The notes under the pieces: model-generated
Seen by the model: only the letters and a program-made list of their open reading frames with translations
Database searches by the model: none
Told to the model about the DNA's origin: nothing
Made by a program: the position numbers and the translations under genes
Shown: piece after piece, positions 37,330 to 45,972 of the stretch
Numbering within the stretch: the first letter of the stretch is position 1
How the letters are laid out: each line of letters begins with the position of its first letter
Source: Comamonas sp. BIGb0152
GTDB lineage: Bacteria; Pseudomonadota; Gammaproteobacteria; Burkholderiales; Burkholderiaceae_C
Length of the DNA: 64,000 nucleotides
Assembly (NCBI RefSeq): GCF_024809975.1
Contig: NZ_JANUDY010000002.1
Span: 434,001-498,000, forward strand
Direction of reading: 5' to 3'

Positions 37330-38229
37330 TCAATCGAAAGGCCGCTCGCCCAGCGCGCCGACCACATGGTCCACAAAGCAGGTGATGCGTGAGGCCAGGG
37401 CCGTATTGCGGTAGTACACCGCATGGATGGACTGGCGCACATCGAGCAATTGGTCTTCGAACAAGGGCAGCAATTGGCCGCTTTCGCGATCTGCCCGGGT
37501 CATGAAGTCCGACAGGCAGACTATCCCAAAACCGGCCAAGGCCATGTGGCGCAAGGTTTCGCCGCTTGATGAGGCGATGGCCGGCTGTATGCGCAGCATC
37601 TCGCCGGCGCCATCGCGCAGCGGCCATTCGTTCAATGATTCAGGCTGGGTAAAACCCAGCAGTACATGCTGGGCCAATGCCTGGGGGTCGCGGGGTGTGC
37701 CATGGCGCTGCAGATAGGCGGGGCTGGCCAGCACCCGGATGCGGCTGCTGCCCACCGGCCGCGCATGCATGCTCGAATCCTTGAGCGCGCCAATCCGAAA
37801 GGCCACATCGCTGCGCTTTTCGATCAAATCGACAATGCCTTCGTGGGAGTGCAGCTCGAGTTCCACCTCCGGGAATGCCGCTCGAAAACTGTCCACCAGC
37901 GGCACCAGCACATGCAGCATAAAGGGCGTGGCGGCATCGACCCGCAGACGCCCGGCAGGGCGCACGCGCCGGGCGGCCATCAGCTCTTCGGCCTCATCGA
38001 CCGATGTGAGAATCGCCCGGGCTCGCGTCAAGAATGCAGCGCCTTCCTCAGTCAGCTCCAGCCGGCGTGTGGTGCGGCGCAGCAGCGTGGTTTGCAGCTT
38101 TTCCTCCAGCCGGGCCAAGGTGCGGCTGGTGGCAGAGACGGTCAGGTCCAGCAACTCGGAGGCGGCCGTGATCGTGCCGGTATCGACCACGGCCACAAAG
38201 GCCTGCAGTTCATCGAGCGTGGTCTTCAT
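37330..38229 (-). CDS. LysR-family regulator divergent from an MFS exporter gene
   Basis: The 299-residue LysR-type regulator has its winged helix in residues 1-62 (LDELQAFVAVVDTGTITAASELL, TVSATSRTLARLEEKL), and the substrate domain starts near GRLRVDAATPFMLHVL. It is of the broad CrgA/YafC-like subgroup. It lies 74 bp from a divergent MFS gene, and dkgB follows that. In E. coli dkgB also neighbours a LysR gene (yafC), so control of the MFS and dkgB genes is a reasonable inference. Confidence 0.92.
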   Translation of the reverse strand: MKTTLDELQAFVAVVDTGTITAASELLDLTVSATSRTLARLEEKLQTTLLRRTTRRLELTEEGAAFLTRARAILTSVDEAEELMAARRVRPAGRLRVDAATPFMLHVLVPLVDSFRAAFPEVELELHSHEGIVDLIEKRSDVAFRIGALKDSSMHARPVGSSRIRVLASPAYLQRHGTPRDPQALAQHVLLGFTQPESLNEWPLRDGAGEMLRIQPAIASSSGETLRHMALAGFGIVCLSDFMTRADRESGQLLPLFEDQLLDVRQSIHAVYYRNTALASRITCFVDHVVGALGERPFD

Positions 38230-38303
38230 TGTTGATCTGGCGTCAAAAGATTTTGGCGGCTATCGTGCTTAATCTGCAAATGTTAGCAGGGCACACTAGA
38301 GGC

Positions 38304-39482
38304 ATGAAGTCTTCCGCTGTTTTGTTTGCTTTAGCCATTGGTGCATTCGCCATTGGCACGACCGAGTTTGCCCCGATGGGGCTTTTGCCTGTGATCGCCC
38401 AGGGCGTTGATGTCAGCATTCCCACGGCGGGCATGCTGGTATCGGCCTATGCCGTAGGCGTCATGTTGGGCGCACCGGTGATGACCTTGCTGTTCAGCCG
38501 CTTTGGCCGGCGGGCCGCGCTGGTCACCCTGATGCTGATCTTCACCGTCGGCAACCTGCTGTCTGCGCTGGCACCGGGCTACACCAGCTTGCTGCTGTCG
38601 CGGCTGGTGACCAGCCTCAACCACGGCGCTTTCTTTGGCATCGGCGCCGTGGTGGCCGCCAGCGTGGTACCCAAGGACAAGCAGGCCAGCGCCATTGCGG
38701 CCATGTTCATGGGCTTGACGGTGGCCAATATCGGCGGCGTGCCCGCTGCCACCTGGATTGGCCAGCAAGTAGGCTGGCGGCTGGCCTTTGCCGGCACCGC
38801 CGCGCTGGGCCTGGTCACCATTGCCGCGCTGTGGCTGGTGCTGCCCAAGGGCGAGCCTGGCACCCGGCCGGATGTACGCCGCGAACTGAAGGTGCTGACC
38901 CGCCCCGAGGTGCTGCTGGCCATGGGCACCACGGTGATGGGTGCAGGCGCCATGTTCACCCTTTACACCTATGTGGCCCCGGTGCTGACTGAGCTCACCC
39001 ACGCCAGCCCCGGCTTCATCGCCTTTGCGCTGGTGCTGATTGGCGTGGGCTTCACCATCGGCAACAGCCTGGGCGGGCGCCTGGCCGATTGGTCGCTGGA
39101 TGGTGCCACCCGCCTGATCCTGCTGGCCTTGGCCCTCATCATGCTGGTGCTGCCTTGGGCGCTGACCACCCATGTAGGCGCGGGCATTGGGCTGGTGGTC
39201 TGGGGCGCTGCGGCCTTTGGCATGGTGCCCCCGGTGCAAATGCGGGTGATGCAAGCGGCCGCCGAGGCGCCGGGATTGGCGTCATCCGTCAATGTGGGCG
39301 CCTTCAACCTGGGCAATGCCGTGGGCGCCGCTCTGGGAGGTGCCGTTATTGGCCAGGGCCTAGGCTATGGGGCGGTAGCTTGGGCGGGCGCGGCATTGGC
39401 TGCTGCTGGCTTGGGGCTCGTGTTGGTTCAGGCGCGCATGCGCCGTGGTCAGGCCTCATCGGCAGTGCCTGGCAATATCTAA
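38304..39482 (+). CDS. MFS transporter (AraJ/YdhP-like, sugar or drug efflux type)
   Basis: The 392-residue, 12-helix major facilitator protein starts at 38304 with MKSSAVLFALAIGAFAIGTTEFAPMGLLPVIA, the typical opening of the DHA1 AraJ/YdhP/PbuE group. The MFS signature between TM2 and TM3 is MLGAPVMTLLFSRFGRRAALV. Members export sugars, purine analogues or drugs; the substrate here is unknown. The gene is divergent from its probable LysR regulator and ends at an intrinsic terminator. Confidence 0.92.
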   Translation: MKSSAVLFALAIGAFAIGTTEFAPMGLLPVIAQGVDVSIPTAGMLVSAYAVGVMLGAPVMTLLFSRFGRRAALVTLMLIFTVGNLLSALAPGYTSLLLSRLVTSLNHGAFFGIGAVVAASVVPKDKQASAIAAMFMGLTVANIGGVPAATWIGQQVGWRLAFAGTAALGLVTIAALWLVLPKGEPGTRPDVRRELKVLTRPEVLLAMGTTVMGAGAMFTLYTYVAPVLTELTHASPGFIAFALVLIGVGFTIGNSLGGRLADWSLDGATRLILLALALIMLVLPWALTTHVGAGIGLVVWGAAAFGMVPPVQMRVMQAAAEAPGLASSVNVGAFNLGNAVGAALGGAVIGQGLGYGAVAWAGAALAAAGLGLVLVQARMRRGQASSAVPGNI

Positions 39483-39499
39483 ACAGCGTTGGTTGGAAG

Positions 39500-39540
39500 G
39501 CGCCTCGTGCACGCTATTGGCTGCACGGAGGCGCTTTTTT
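39500..39540 (+). terminator. Intrinsic terminator of the MFS gene
   Basis: GCGCCTCGTGCA pairs with TGCACGGAGGCGC around a roughly 10-base loop (one bulged G), followed by TTTTTT. Confidence 0.85.
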
Positions 39541-39594
39541 GCTTTTCAAGGCATTCAGATCCCCAGCCGCTGTGTGCAGAGCAGGCGGCGATAG

Positions 39595-39618
39595 TTGATA
39601 TTTCTTCAAAAGAATATT
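39595..39618 (+). promoter_or_regulatory. AT-rich near-palindrome upstream of dkgB
   Basis: TTGATATTTCTTCAAAAGAATATT contains ATATTTCTT and AAGAATAT as imperfect inverted arms around CAA. It begins with a -35-like TTGATA and lies 132 bp before dkgB, in the 267-bp gap after the MFS terminator. It could be a promoter with an overlapping operator; this is shape-based only. Confidence 0.3.
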
Positions 39619-39749
39619 GCTAATACAGGGCTTTATCTGCAAGTATGAAAAGCGCAAACTGGGTGCCAATGCGGTGAGGGCGCTGTCAATTTGATACCGA
39701 TGCAGGCCTGCCGCACCCCTTTGTCTGTGTTTTCCCCAAGGAGTCTTTC

Positions 39750-40553
39750 ATGTCTATTCCTCGATTTGGTGTTGGTACTTTTCGTCTGCAAGGCCAGGTG
39801 GTCGTCGATTCGGTGCGCAACGCGCTGGAGCTGGGCTACCGCGCAGTCGATACAGCGCAAATTTACGGCAATGAAGCTGAAGTGGGCCAAGCTATTGCCG
39901 ACAGTGGCGTGGCACGCGACGCACTGTATGTCACCACCAAGATCTGGACCGACAACTACAGCCAGGCCAAGCTGATCCCCAGCCTGAAAGACAGCCTTAA
40001 AAAGCTGCGCAGCGACTATGTGGACCTGACCCTGATCCACTGGCCCGCACCCGGTAACGGCGTGGAGTTGTCAGAGTTCATGACTGCGCTGGCCGAAGCC
40101 AAGGCCCAGGGCCTGACCCGTGAGATTGGCATCTCCAACTTCAATATCGACCTGACCCGCCAGGCCATCGCCGCCGTGGGAGCAGGGCAGATCGCCACCA
40201 ACCAGATCGAGCTGAGCCCTTATCTGCAAAGCCAACAATTGACAGCTTTCCTGCAAGAGCAGGGCATTGCCGTGACCTCGTACATGACCCTGGCCTACGG
40301 CAAGGTGTTGCAGGACCCGGCGCTGGCCGAGATCGCGAAAAAGCACCAGGCCACCGTTGCCCAGGTGGCCTTGGCCTGGGCCTTGCAACTGGGTTACGCC
40401 GTCATCCCGTCTTCAACCAAGCGCGAGAACCTGGCCAGCAACCTGCTGGCCCAGCAACTGGTGCTGGATGCCGAGGACATGGCCCGCATCGCCCAACTGG
40501 AGCGCAATGGGCGCGAAGTGAATCCTGAGGGGCTGGCTCCGATTTGGGATTGA
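39750..40553 (+). CDS. dkgB: 2,5-didehydrogluconate reductase B-type aldo/keto reductase
   Basis: The 267-residue NADPH-dependent aldo/keto reductase is the length of E. coli DkgB. The catalytic tyrosine is in [13 protein letters not shown], with the partner Asp at the start of that stretch, the lysine in YVTTKIWTD and the histidine in LIHWPAPG. The C-terminal [14 protein letters not shown] is the NADPH-binding loop. Such enzymes reduce 2,5-diketogluconate, methylglyoxal and other aldehydes. It has an AAGGAG ribosome binding site and its own terminator. Confidence 0.92.
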   Translation: MSIPRFGVGTFRLQGQVVVDSVRNALELGYRAVDTAQIYGNEAEVGQAIADSGVARDALYVTTKIWTDNYSQAKLIPSLKDSLKKLRSDYVDLTLIHWPAPGNGVELSEFMTALAEAKAQGLTREIGISNFNIDLTRQAIAAVGAGQIATNQIELSPYLQSQQLTAFLQEQGIAVTSYMTLAYGKVLQDPALAEIAKKHQATVAQVALAWALQLGYAVIPSSTKRENLASNLLAQQLVLDAEDMARIAQLERNGREVNPEGLAPIWD

Positions 40554-40576
40554 GCCAGTAACAGCCTTAGCTATCC

Positions 40577-40605
40577 AAGGCCTGCCGTTGCGCAGGCCTT
40601 TTTTT
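40577..40605 (+). terminator. Intrinsic terminator of dkgB
   Basis: AAGGCCTGC (40577-40585), a 6-base loop, GCAGGCCTT (40592-40600) and a T run. Confidence 0.9.
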
Positions 40606-40662
40606 ATGCACAGGAGCCGGGCGAGCCGCTAGGATGCGCGCAAATAACACGTAAGGAAATGT

Positions 40663-41187
40663 ATGCATATCCTGATTGTGCTAGGTCTGCTGCTGGCCAG
40701 CGCAGCACATGCCCAAGAGGTGTACCCCTGCGGCAATAGCTACAGCTCCGAGCCTTGCAAAAATGCAAAAACCGTCGATGTCACGCCGGCAGTCCGCAAC
40801 CCGGATGGGCCGCTGACCCAGCTGATCTACCTCTGCAAGCGACCCGATAAATCAGAGCTGTGGTGGATCGACCGGCCATGCGCGCAAGAGCGATGGACCT
40901 TGGTGGAGAGCGTCAGGGTGCCCAGCAATGTGGACTGGGACACCCAGTTAGCGATCGCTCAAAGAAAGCGGGCGCAGAGCGGGTCGCAAGCCAGCCATGC
41001 CCGAAATCGCTATTACTCCGCGGCGCAAAGCAGCGATCGTGCCAATGAAGGAGTCTGTGAGCAGCTCAGCCAACGGGTGGACGAGCTGGATCGCATGGCC
41101 AGAGCAGGCGGGTCGGTGCGCACCATGGAATGGATTCGGGCGCAACGGCAAGACGCGCGAGATCGGCAATTCACGGCGGGATGCTGA
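40663..41187 (+). CDS. Small secreted protein, DUF4124-like N-terminus
   Basis: The 174-residue protein has an 18-residue signal peptide (MHILIVLGLLLASAAHA). The mature part opens EVYPCGNSYSSEPCKNAK, which resembles the YKC-x-YSDxPC pattern of DUF4124 periplasmic proteins. Two further cysteines follow in YLCKRPDKSELWWIDRPCAQERW, so two disulfides are possible. The second half is Arg/Ser/Gln-rich and ends FTAGC. The function is unknown. It has an AAGGAAAT ribosome binding site. It lies upstream of a small membrane protein gene on the same strand. Confidence 0.7.
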   Translation: MHILIVLGLLLASAAHAQEVYPCGNSYSSEPCKNAKTVDVTPAVRNPDGPLTQLIYLCKRPDKSELWWIDRPCAQERWTLVESVRVPSNVDWDTQLAIAQRKRAQSGSQASHARNRYYSAAQSSDRANEGVCEQLSQRVDELDRMARAGGSVRTMEWIRAQRQDARDRQFTAGC

Positions 41188-41266
41188 GGCGCCTGCTGTA
41201 GGCCTCGCGCAGCTGGCATAGTTTCCGGCCAGCACAGGGCTACACTGCGCAGCAGGAGGAACTTCT

Positions 41267-41527
41267 ATGGACTGGGCAAGATGGCAGATGGAGATGGACC
41301 GGCACATGGCCTGGATGCTGTTCTGGTCAGTGATCGCAACCGTGGTCTGGTTTTGGGTCGGCTATGAAGTCCTGAAAGCCGCCATCAAAAACGGAATCAA
41401 CGCGTCCAACCTGGGTGACCGCAGGCGCTCGGTGCAAGCGGCGCAGACACCGGTCGCTCCCGCTGGCTTCCGTTGGGTGCTGGTTAAGGATGACAGGCCT
41501 GGCACGGACATGCGGCCTGAGCGCTAA
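41267..41527 (+). CDS. Small single-pass membrane protein
   Basis: The 86-residue protein has a perfect AGGAGGA ribosome binding site 6 bp before the ATG, which makes it a credible gene. One tryptophan-rich membrane helix spans about 15-37 (MAWMLFWSVIATVVWFWVGY), followed by a basic segment and a short cytoplasmic or periplasmic tail containing VAPAGFRWVLVKDDR. No family is recognised. The preceding secreted protein gene ends 79 bp upstream. Confidence 0.6.
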   Translation: MDWARWQMEMDRHMAWMLFWSVIATVVWFWVGYEVLKAAIKNGINASNLGDRRRSVQAAQTPVAPAGFRWVLVKDDRPGTDMRPER

Positions 41528-41587
41528 GTGAACGATGCCAGTTCGTTCTCAAGAGCGCAGGCGTTTCAGTGCTTCCCGTCGCTGTCT

Positions 41588-41635
41588 TTGAAATTGATAC
41601 GATGTATATTATGTTAAGTCGTATTTCCGCTTAAC
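41588..41635 (+). promoter_or_regulatory. Leader of ggt with perfect inverted repeat
   Basis: In the 267-bp gap before ggt, GTTAAG (41613-41618) and CTTAAC (41630-41635) form a perfect inverted repeat with an 11-bp spacer. Just before it is AATTGATACGA (from 41593), which recurs directly upstream of the ggt start (from 41773). This looks like an operator region, but no promoter hexamers at proper spacing were found. Confidence 0.3.
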
Positions 41636-41794
41636 CACTGCACCCTCACTTCTGCAAGAACTTAAAATCTGCACCGCCGTTGGGAACTGCAGCCACTTTG
41701 TTGCCAAACCGAGGGTTAACCACGGCTTATACAGAGTCTGGATCATTCGTTTTACTAAGACAATTTCGTGTCAATTGATACGAGGAAAAGTAAT

Positions 41795-43795
41795 ATGAAA
41801 AACGAACGATCGCTGAGTGCCGTCCCCGCGCGCTACAGCATGGCTGCACTGGCGGCCATTGTTGCGCTGACGATGACCGCCTGCGGCGGCTCCAGCCACA
41901 ACGACAAAGAAGATCTGGTCAGCACGGCCTGCGAGGCTGGTACGTCGGATGGTTCGGTGGTGGTGGGCTCCGGTCTCCCTGGCGATCCTTCGTTCCCTGA
42001 GCTGGCTTCGGGCTACCGCACGGGCAAGAAGGTTGTCGAAGGTAATAAGTACATGGTGGTAACGGCCAACCCGCTGGCCTCCAAGGCTGGCTGTGAGGTG
42101 CTCAAGTCGGGTGGCTCTGCCGTCGATGCCGCCGTTGCGGTGCAGATGGTGCTGGGCCTGGTTGAACCCCAGTCCAGCGGTATTGGCGGTGGCGCTTTCA
42201 TGCTGTACTACGATGCAGCGACCAAAAAAGTGACCGCCTATGATGGCCGCGAAACAGCGCCTGCTGCTGCCACGCCCGACTACCTGCGCCATATCGACAG
42301 CAGCACGCAGACCACGCCGCTGCCCAGCACGCGCGCCAGCGGCCGCTCGATCGGCACGCCCGGTGCCGTGCGTATGCTGGACCTGGCCCACAAAGACCAC
42401 GGCGCCAAGCCCTGGAAGGACCTGATCCAGCCCGGTATTGACCTGGCCACCAATGGCTTCAAGATCAGCGGCCGCATGTCCGATGCGCTGGCCGGCGCCA
42501 AGACCGCCCTGCAGGCCGATGCGGACGCCCTCGCCTTGTACTTCAATGCCGATGGCACGACCAAGGGCCTGGGAGAGACTTTCAAGAACCCTGCCTACGC
42601 AGCCACGTTGACCAAGATGGCGACCAGTGGAGCGGATGCGTTCTACACCGGATCCGTGGCCCAGGGCATTGTCGACAAGATCGCCGTGAGCCAGAACGTG
42701 ACCACCGGTGCCCCCATCACCCCTGGCGTGACCACCTTGGCCGATTTGGCCGGTTACCAGGCCAAGAAGCGCGAAGCCGTCTGCACCACCTACCGCGCCA
42801 AGTACGTGATCTGCGGCATGCCACCGCCATCGTCGGGCGGTATTGCCGTGGCCCAGGCCATGGGTGTGCTGGAAAACTTTGACCTGGCACCACACAAGCC
42901 CACCGCGCTGGATCTGGAAGGCGGCAAGCCTACCGCCATGGGCGTGCACCTGGTGAGCGAAGCCGAGCGCATGGCCTATGCCGACCGCGACATGTATGTG
43001 GCCGACACCGACTTCACCCCCCTGCCCGGCCCGCTGAACAGCACCTTGCTGGACAAGAGCTACCTGAAGTCGCGCGCAGCGCTGATCTCGCCTACCCAAA
43101 GCATGGGTACCGCCACGGCCGGCCAGTTTGGCAACACCCGTATGGGCGTGGGCAAGGTGACGGAAGCTGGCACCACGCACATGACCATCGTCGATGCCAA
43201 GGGCAACGTGGTGAGCATGACAACCACGGTGGAAGCGGGCATGGGCTCCTACCACATGACCCAGGGCTTTATCTTGAACAACCAGCTGACCGACTTCTCG
43301 GCAGCGCCTACGACGGCCGATGGTCTGCCCATTGCCAACAAGCTCGAAGCCGGCAAGCGCCCACGCAGCTCGATGGCGCCGACCTTGGTGTTTGAAGCCA
43401 CGGCAGATGGCAAGCCAGGTGCGTTCAAGATGGCCACGGGCTCGCCCGGTGGTGCCACCATCATCCAGTTCGTGACCAAGACCTTGGTCGGCGCGCTGGA
43501 CTGGGGCCTGGATGCCCAGCAAGCCACCAATATGGTGAACTTTGGCGCCTCCAACAGCCGCACCACCAACCTGGGTGGCGAGCACCCCAACATCATTGCC
43601 ACCAACAGCGGTGACAACGATCCCCTGGTGCTGGCACTGCGCGGCATGGGCCATACCGTGTCGGTCAATGCACAGTCCAGCGGCGTGGGTACCGTTATCC
43701 GCACCGCCAACGCGGCCGGTGAAGCACGCCTGAGCGGTGGCGCTGATCCACGCCGTGAAGGTGTGGTGCTCGGCGATACCTACAAAGCCAAGTAA
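41795..43795 (+). CDS. ggt: Gamma-glutamyltransferase, lipoprotein precursor
   Basis: The 666-residue proenzyme cleaves itself into two subunits and transfers or hydrolyses gamma-glutamyl groups, for example from glutathione, in the envelope. The autoprocessing nucleophile is the first threonine of TTHMTIVD at about residue 460, with MSMTTTVEAGMGSY and RPRSSMAPTLVF downstream as family motifs. The signal peptide ends in the lipobox LTMTAC followed by GGSSHNDKED, so the enzyme is predicted to be lipid-anchored rather than a free periplasmic protein. Start: the ATG at 41795 follows GAGGAAAA at good spacing; a GTG nine codons upstream is less likely. Typical bacterial enzymes have about 580 residues, and here extra residues precede the catalytic domain. 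Confidence 0.93.
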   Translation: MKNERSLSAVPARYSMAALAAIVALTMTACGGSSHNDKEDLVSTACEAGTSDGSVVVGSGLPGDPSFPELASGYRTGKKVVEGNKYMVVTANPLASKAGCEVLKSGGSAVDAAVAVQMVLGLVEPQSSGIGGGAFMLYYDAATKKVTAYDGRETAPAAATPDYLRHIDSSTQTTPLPSTRASGRSIGTPGAVRMLDLAHKDHGAKPWKDLIQPGIDLATNGFKISGRMSDALAGAKTALQADADALALYFNADGTTKGLGETFKNPAYAATLTKMATSGADAFYTGSVAQGIVDKIAVSQNVTTGAPITPGVTTLADLAGYQAKKREAVCTTYRAKYVICGMPPPSSGGIAVAQAMGVLENFDLAPHKPTALDLEGGKPTAMGVHLVSEAERMAYADRDMYVADTDFTPLPGPLNSTLLDKSYLKSRAALISPTQSMGTATAGQFGNTRMGVGKVTEAGTTHMTIVDAKGNVVSMTTTVEAGMGSYHMTQGFILNNQLTDFSAAPTTADGLPIANKLEAGKRPRSSMAPTLVFEATADGKPGAFKMATGSPGGATIIQFVTKTLVGALDWGLDAQQATNMVNFGASNSRTTNLGGEHPNIIATNSGDNDPLVLALRGMGHTVSVNAQSSGVGTVIRTANAAGEARLSGGADPRREGVVLGDTYKAK

Positions 43796-43817
43796 GCTTC
43801 GGTCTTTCGCCAACGTC

Positions 43818-43852
43818 AAAAGCCGCTGCGGGTTGTTGCCCGCAGCGGCTTT
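43818..43852. terminator. Bidirectional terminator between ggt and phnX
   Basis: A perfect 11-bp stem, GCCGCTGCGGG / CCCGCAGCGGC, with a 6-base loop and A/T runs on both sides between convergent genes. Confidence 0.9.
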
Positions 43853-43872
43853 GTCGTTTCTGGGGGCCGAAA

Positions 43873-44709
43873 TTACGCGGCCACTTGTGCCGGCAGCTCC
43901 TGGCGTTGCAGGTGCTGGTTGATCTGCTCGATGACTGGCAGCAGATCGGCCACGCTGTCGATCACAAAATGCGCGCCAGCACCCCGCAGTTGCTCGCTAG
44001 CGGTGCTGCGAATGTCCGCTTGCTCGTCCGAGCCCAGCGCCTGCCATTGCTGTAGGGACAGGCCATTGGCGTTGCCGCTGATCGCTACACCCACGGTCCA
44101 GCAGCCGGCGTTCAGGCCTTCGGCAATGCCCACGCCGGTGTCGTCCACCTTCACCACCGTGGAGGCTGGCCAGATGCCCAGGTCGGCAAAGCAGCGGTAC
44201 ATCATCAAGGGGCTGGGGCGGCCTGCGGCCAGGTCACCTGCGCAGACGATATTGTCTGGCGCATAGCCTGCCTTGGCAGCGATGGGTTCGAGCACATCCA
44301 TGATTGGGCGGTTATAGCCCGTGGTGCTGCCGATCTTGATGCCATCGAGCCGCAGCCGGTTGACGACTTCGAGCGCGCCGGGGATGAAGTCGGCAAAGTC
44401 ACCCACCACGCGGGCGTTCATGGGGGTGAACACTTCGTAGAGGTGGTCGATATCGCTGTTGGCCACCGGCTTGCCGTAGCGGTTTTCCCACTGGGCTGCC
44501 ACCTCGGGCAGCTTGCAGAGTGCTGCAATATGGTCCCATTTGGCCGATCCCATGGGGCCTCGGGCCTGGGGGATGCTGATGTCGATACCGAAATCCTTGA
44601 ACAGCTGCACAAAGGCGCCCATGGGGGCGCGCGAGCCAAAGTCGAGAATGGTGCCGGCCCAGTCAAAAACAACGGCTTGTACGCGCTGCGGGTTGTGAAA
44701 ATTCGTCAT
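43873..44709 (-). CDS. phnX: Phosphonoacetaldehyde hydrolase (phosphonatase)
   Basis: The 278-residue HAD-superfamily enzyme cleaves the C-P bond of phosphonoacetaldehyde to acetaldehyde and phosphate. The nucleophile aspartate is in VVFDWAGTILDFGS; the Schiff-base lysine of the cap domain is in ARGPMGSAKWDHI; the Mg-binding end is VVKVDDTGVGIAEG. The start gives MTNFHNPQRVQAVVFDWAG; the upstream frame has no similarity. It is the last gene of a phosphonate operon behind phnS-phnT-phnU and a FAD oxidoreductase. The transaminase PhnW that usually supplies its substrate is not in the window. Confidence 0.94.
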   Translation of the reverse strand: MTNFHNPQRVQAVVFDWAGTILDFGSRAPMGAFVQLFKDFGIDISIPQARGPMGSAKWDHIAALCKLPEVAAQWENRYGKPVANSDIDHLYEVFTPMNARVVGDFADFIPGALEVVNRLRLDGIKIGSTTGYNRPIMDVLEPIAAKAGYAPDNIVCAGDLAAGRPSPLMMYRCFADLGIWPASTVVKVDDTGVGIAEGLNAGCWTVGVAISGNANGLSLQQWQALGSDEQADIRSTASEQLRGAGAHFVIDSVADLLPVIEQINQHLQRQELPAQVAA

Positions 44710-44794
44710 GGTGTCCTCTGCCCCCATGCGCCGGCCGCTGGCCAGGGTGCATATCGGGAGCGTCAAAATTTCAAAAGGCTTGGAGGGGCAAGAT

Positions 44795-45928
44795 TTACCA
44801 GTGGGCAAAGGTGTCGTGCGCCACGCCAAAGCCCGTGCTGGCTCCCGTGCCGCTGGTGACGATCGCCACGCGGGTGGCGGCATCCGGCGCCTCGATAAAG
44901 CAATCGGTGTGGGGGGCTGATGGGTAAATGCCCACCCAGCGTTCCGTCACGCGGTAGTCCTCGATGTGCAGCGCCTCCTGCATATGGCGCAGCATCAGTG
45001 CATCGACGTGGTCCTGCGCAAAAGGCTGGACGGCCGCGCCGTAGTGGTGGGAATCGCCCACCACCAGGCTGCCATCGGCGCTTTGCACTGCTATCAGGTG
45101 GATGCCCTGGGCGAGGCTCTCGCCCTCTTCCTGCTGCAGCTGCTCCAACAAGGCCTGCGCCTGGGGCAGCTTGCTGTAGCCGTGGTAACGCACCAGGCTC
45201 AGATCCCCCATCACCGATGCATTGAGCCGAAAAGCCGATGCAGGTTGCACGCGCAGCATCTGCAGCTGGCACAGCTGCACCTGGTGTTTGGCAAACAGCG
45301 CGCGGTAGAGCCCGTGGATGTCGGCATTGGTGCAGACCACCACACGCTCGGCATGCAGCTGGCCCTTGGCGGTCACGACCTTGGGCGTGGCCACCTCCAG
45401 CACCGCCTCGCCAAAGCGGAAAGTCACCTGCAGCTGCTCGGCCAGCCAGCGAGTCAACTGGGCAATGGCGTCGCGCGATTCCACCCGCAGGTCAATGGGG
45501 CTGTGGAGGACGGCTTGGGCCTTGTCCAGCCGCAGCTCGGGCGCATGGCGAGCGGCTTGCTCGGCGGTCCACAGTTCGCAGTCCACGCTCTGGGCCATCT
45601 CGGTTTGCATAAAGGCCTGCAGCACATCCAGCGCCTTGTCGCGCGTCGCCACCAGGTTCAGGCCCTGGTGCACTACTGCGATACCCGCCTTGGGCGCCAC
45701 CTCGGCCCAAACGTCGCGCGCATGGCGGGCGCGGCGCCAGGTGTCCCCTGCCCCTTGGCCGGTGACTGTCACAAAGCCAAAGTTGCGGATCGATGCGCTC
45801 ACACAGGCCGCATCCCGGTCGATCACGCAGACCTTCAGGCCCCGGCGGGCGGCCTCATAAGCGTGGGCCAGGCCCACAATGCCAGCGCCCACCACGATCA
45901 CATCAAAATTTGCAGGTCCCACAGTCAT
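44795..45928 (-). CDS. FAD-dependent oxidoreductase of phosphonate clusters (TIGR03364/HpnW type)
   Basis: The 377-residue DAO-family flavoprotein opens FDVIVVGAGIVGLAHAYEAARRGL, the FAD-binding dinucleotide fold, and has IVTSGTGASTGFGVAHDTFAHW at the C-terminus. From memory, this subfamily was defined by its association with phosphonatase-like genes and phosphonate transporters. An amine-oxidising role on aminoethylphosphonate or its N-methyl form, giving phosphonoacetaldehyde for PhnX, would explain the absence of PhnW here; that is inference. It sits between the permease and phnX genes with gaps of 44 and 85 bp. Confidence 0.85.
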   Translation of the reverse strand: MTVGPANFDVIVVGAGIVGLAHAYEAARRGLKVCVIDRDAACVSASIRNFGFVTVTGQGAGDTWRRARHARDVWAEVAPKAGIAVVHQGLNLVATRDKALDVLQAFMQTEMAQSVDCELWTAEQAARHAPELRLDKAQAVLHSPIDLRVESRDAIAQLTRWLAEQLQVTFRFGEAVLEVATPKVVTAKGQLHAERVVVCTNADIHGLYRALFAKHQVQLCQLQMLRVQPASAFRLNASVMGDLSLVRYHGYSKLPQAQALLEQLQQEEGESLAQGIHLIAVQSADGSLVVGDSHHYGAAVQPFAQDHVDALMLRHMQEALHIEDYRVTERWVGIYPSAPHTDCFIEAPDAATRVAIVTSGTGASTGFGVAHDTFAHW

Positions 45929-45972
45929 TCCAGTCTTTCCTTGTCCTATTGCTGCCAGATCCGTCACCGCTC

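Noticed and set aside
41771..43819. A 682-codon open frame antisense to ggt
   Set aside because: Same cause: codon bias of ggt leaves the opposite strand open. The composition is Gly/His/Arg-rich without recognisable motifs.
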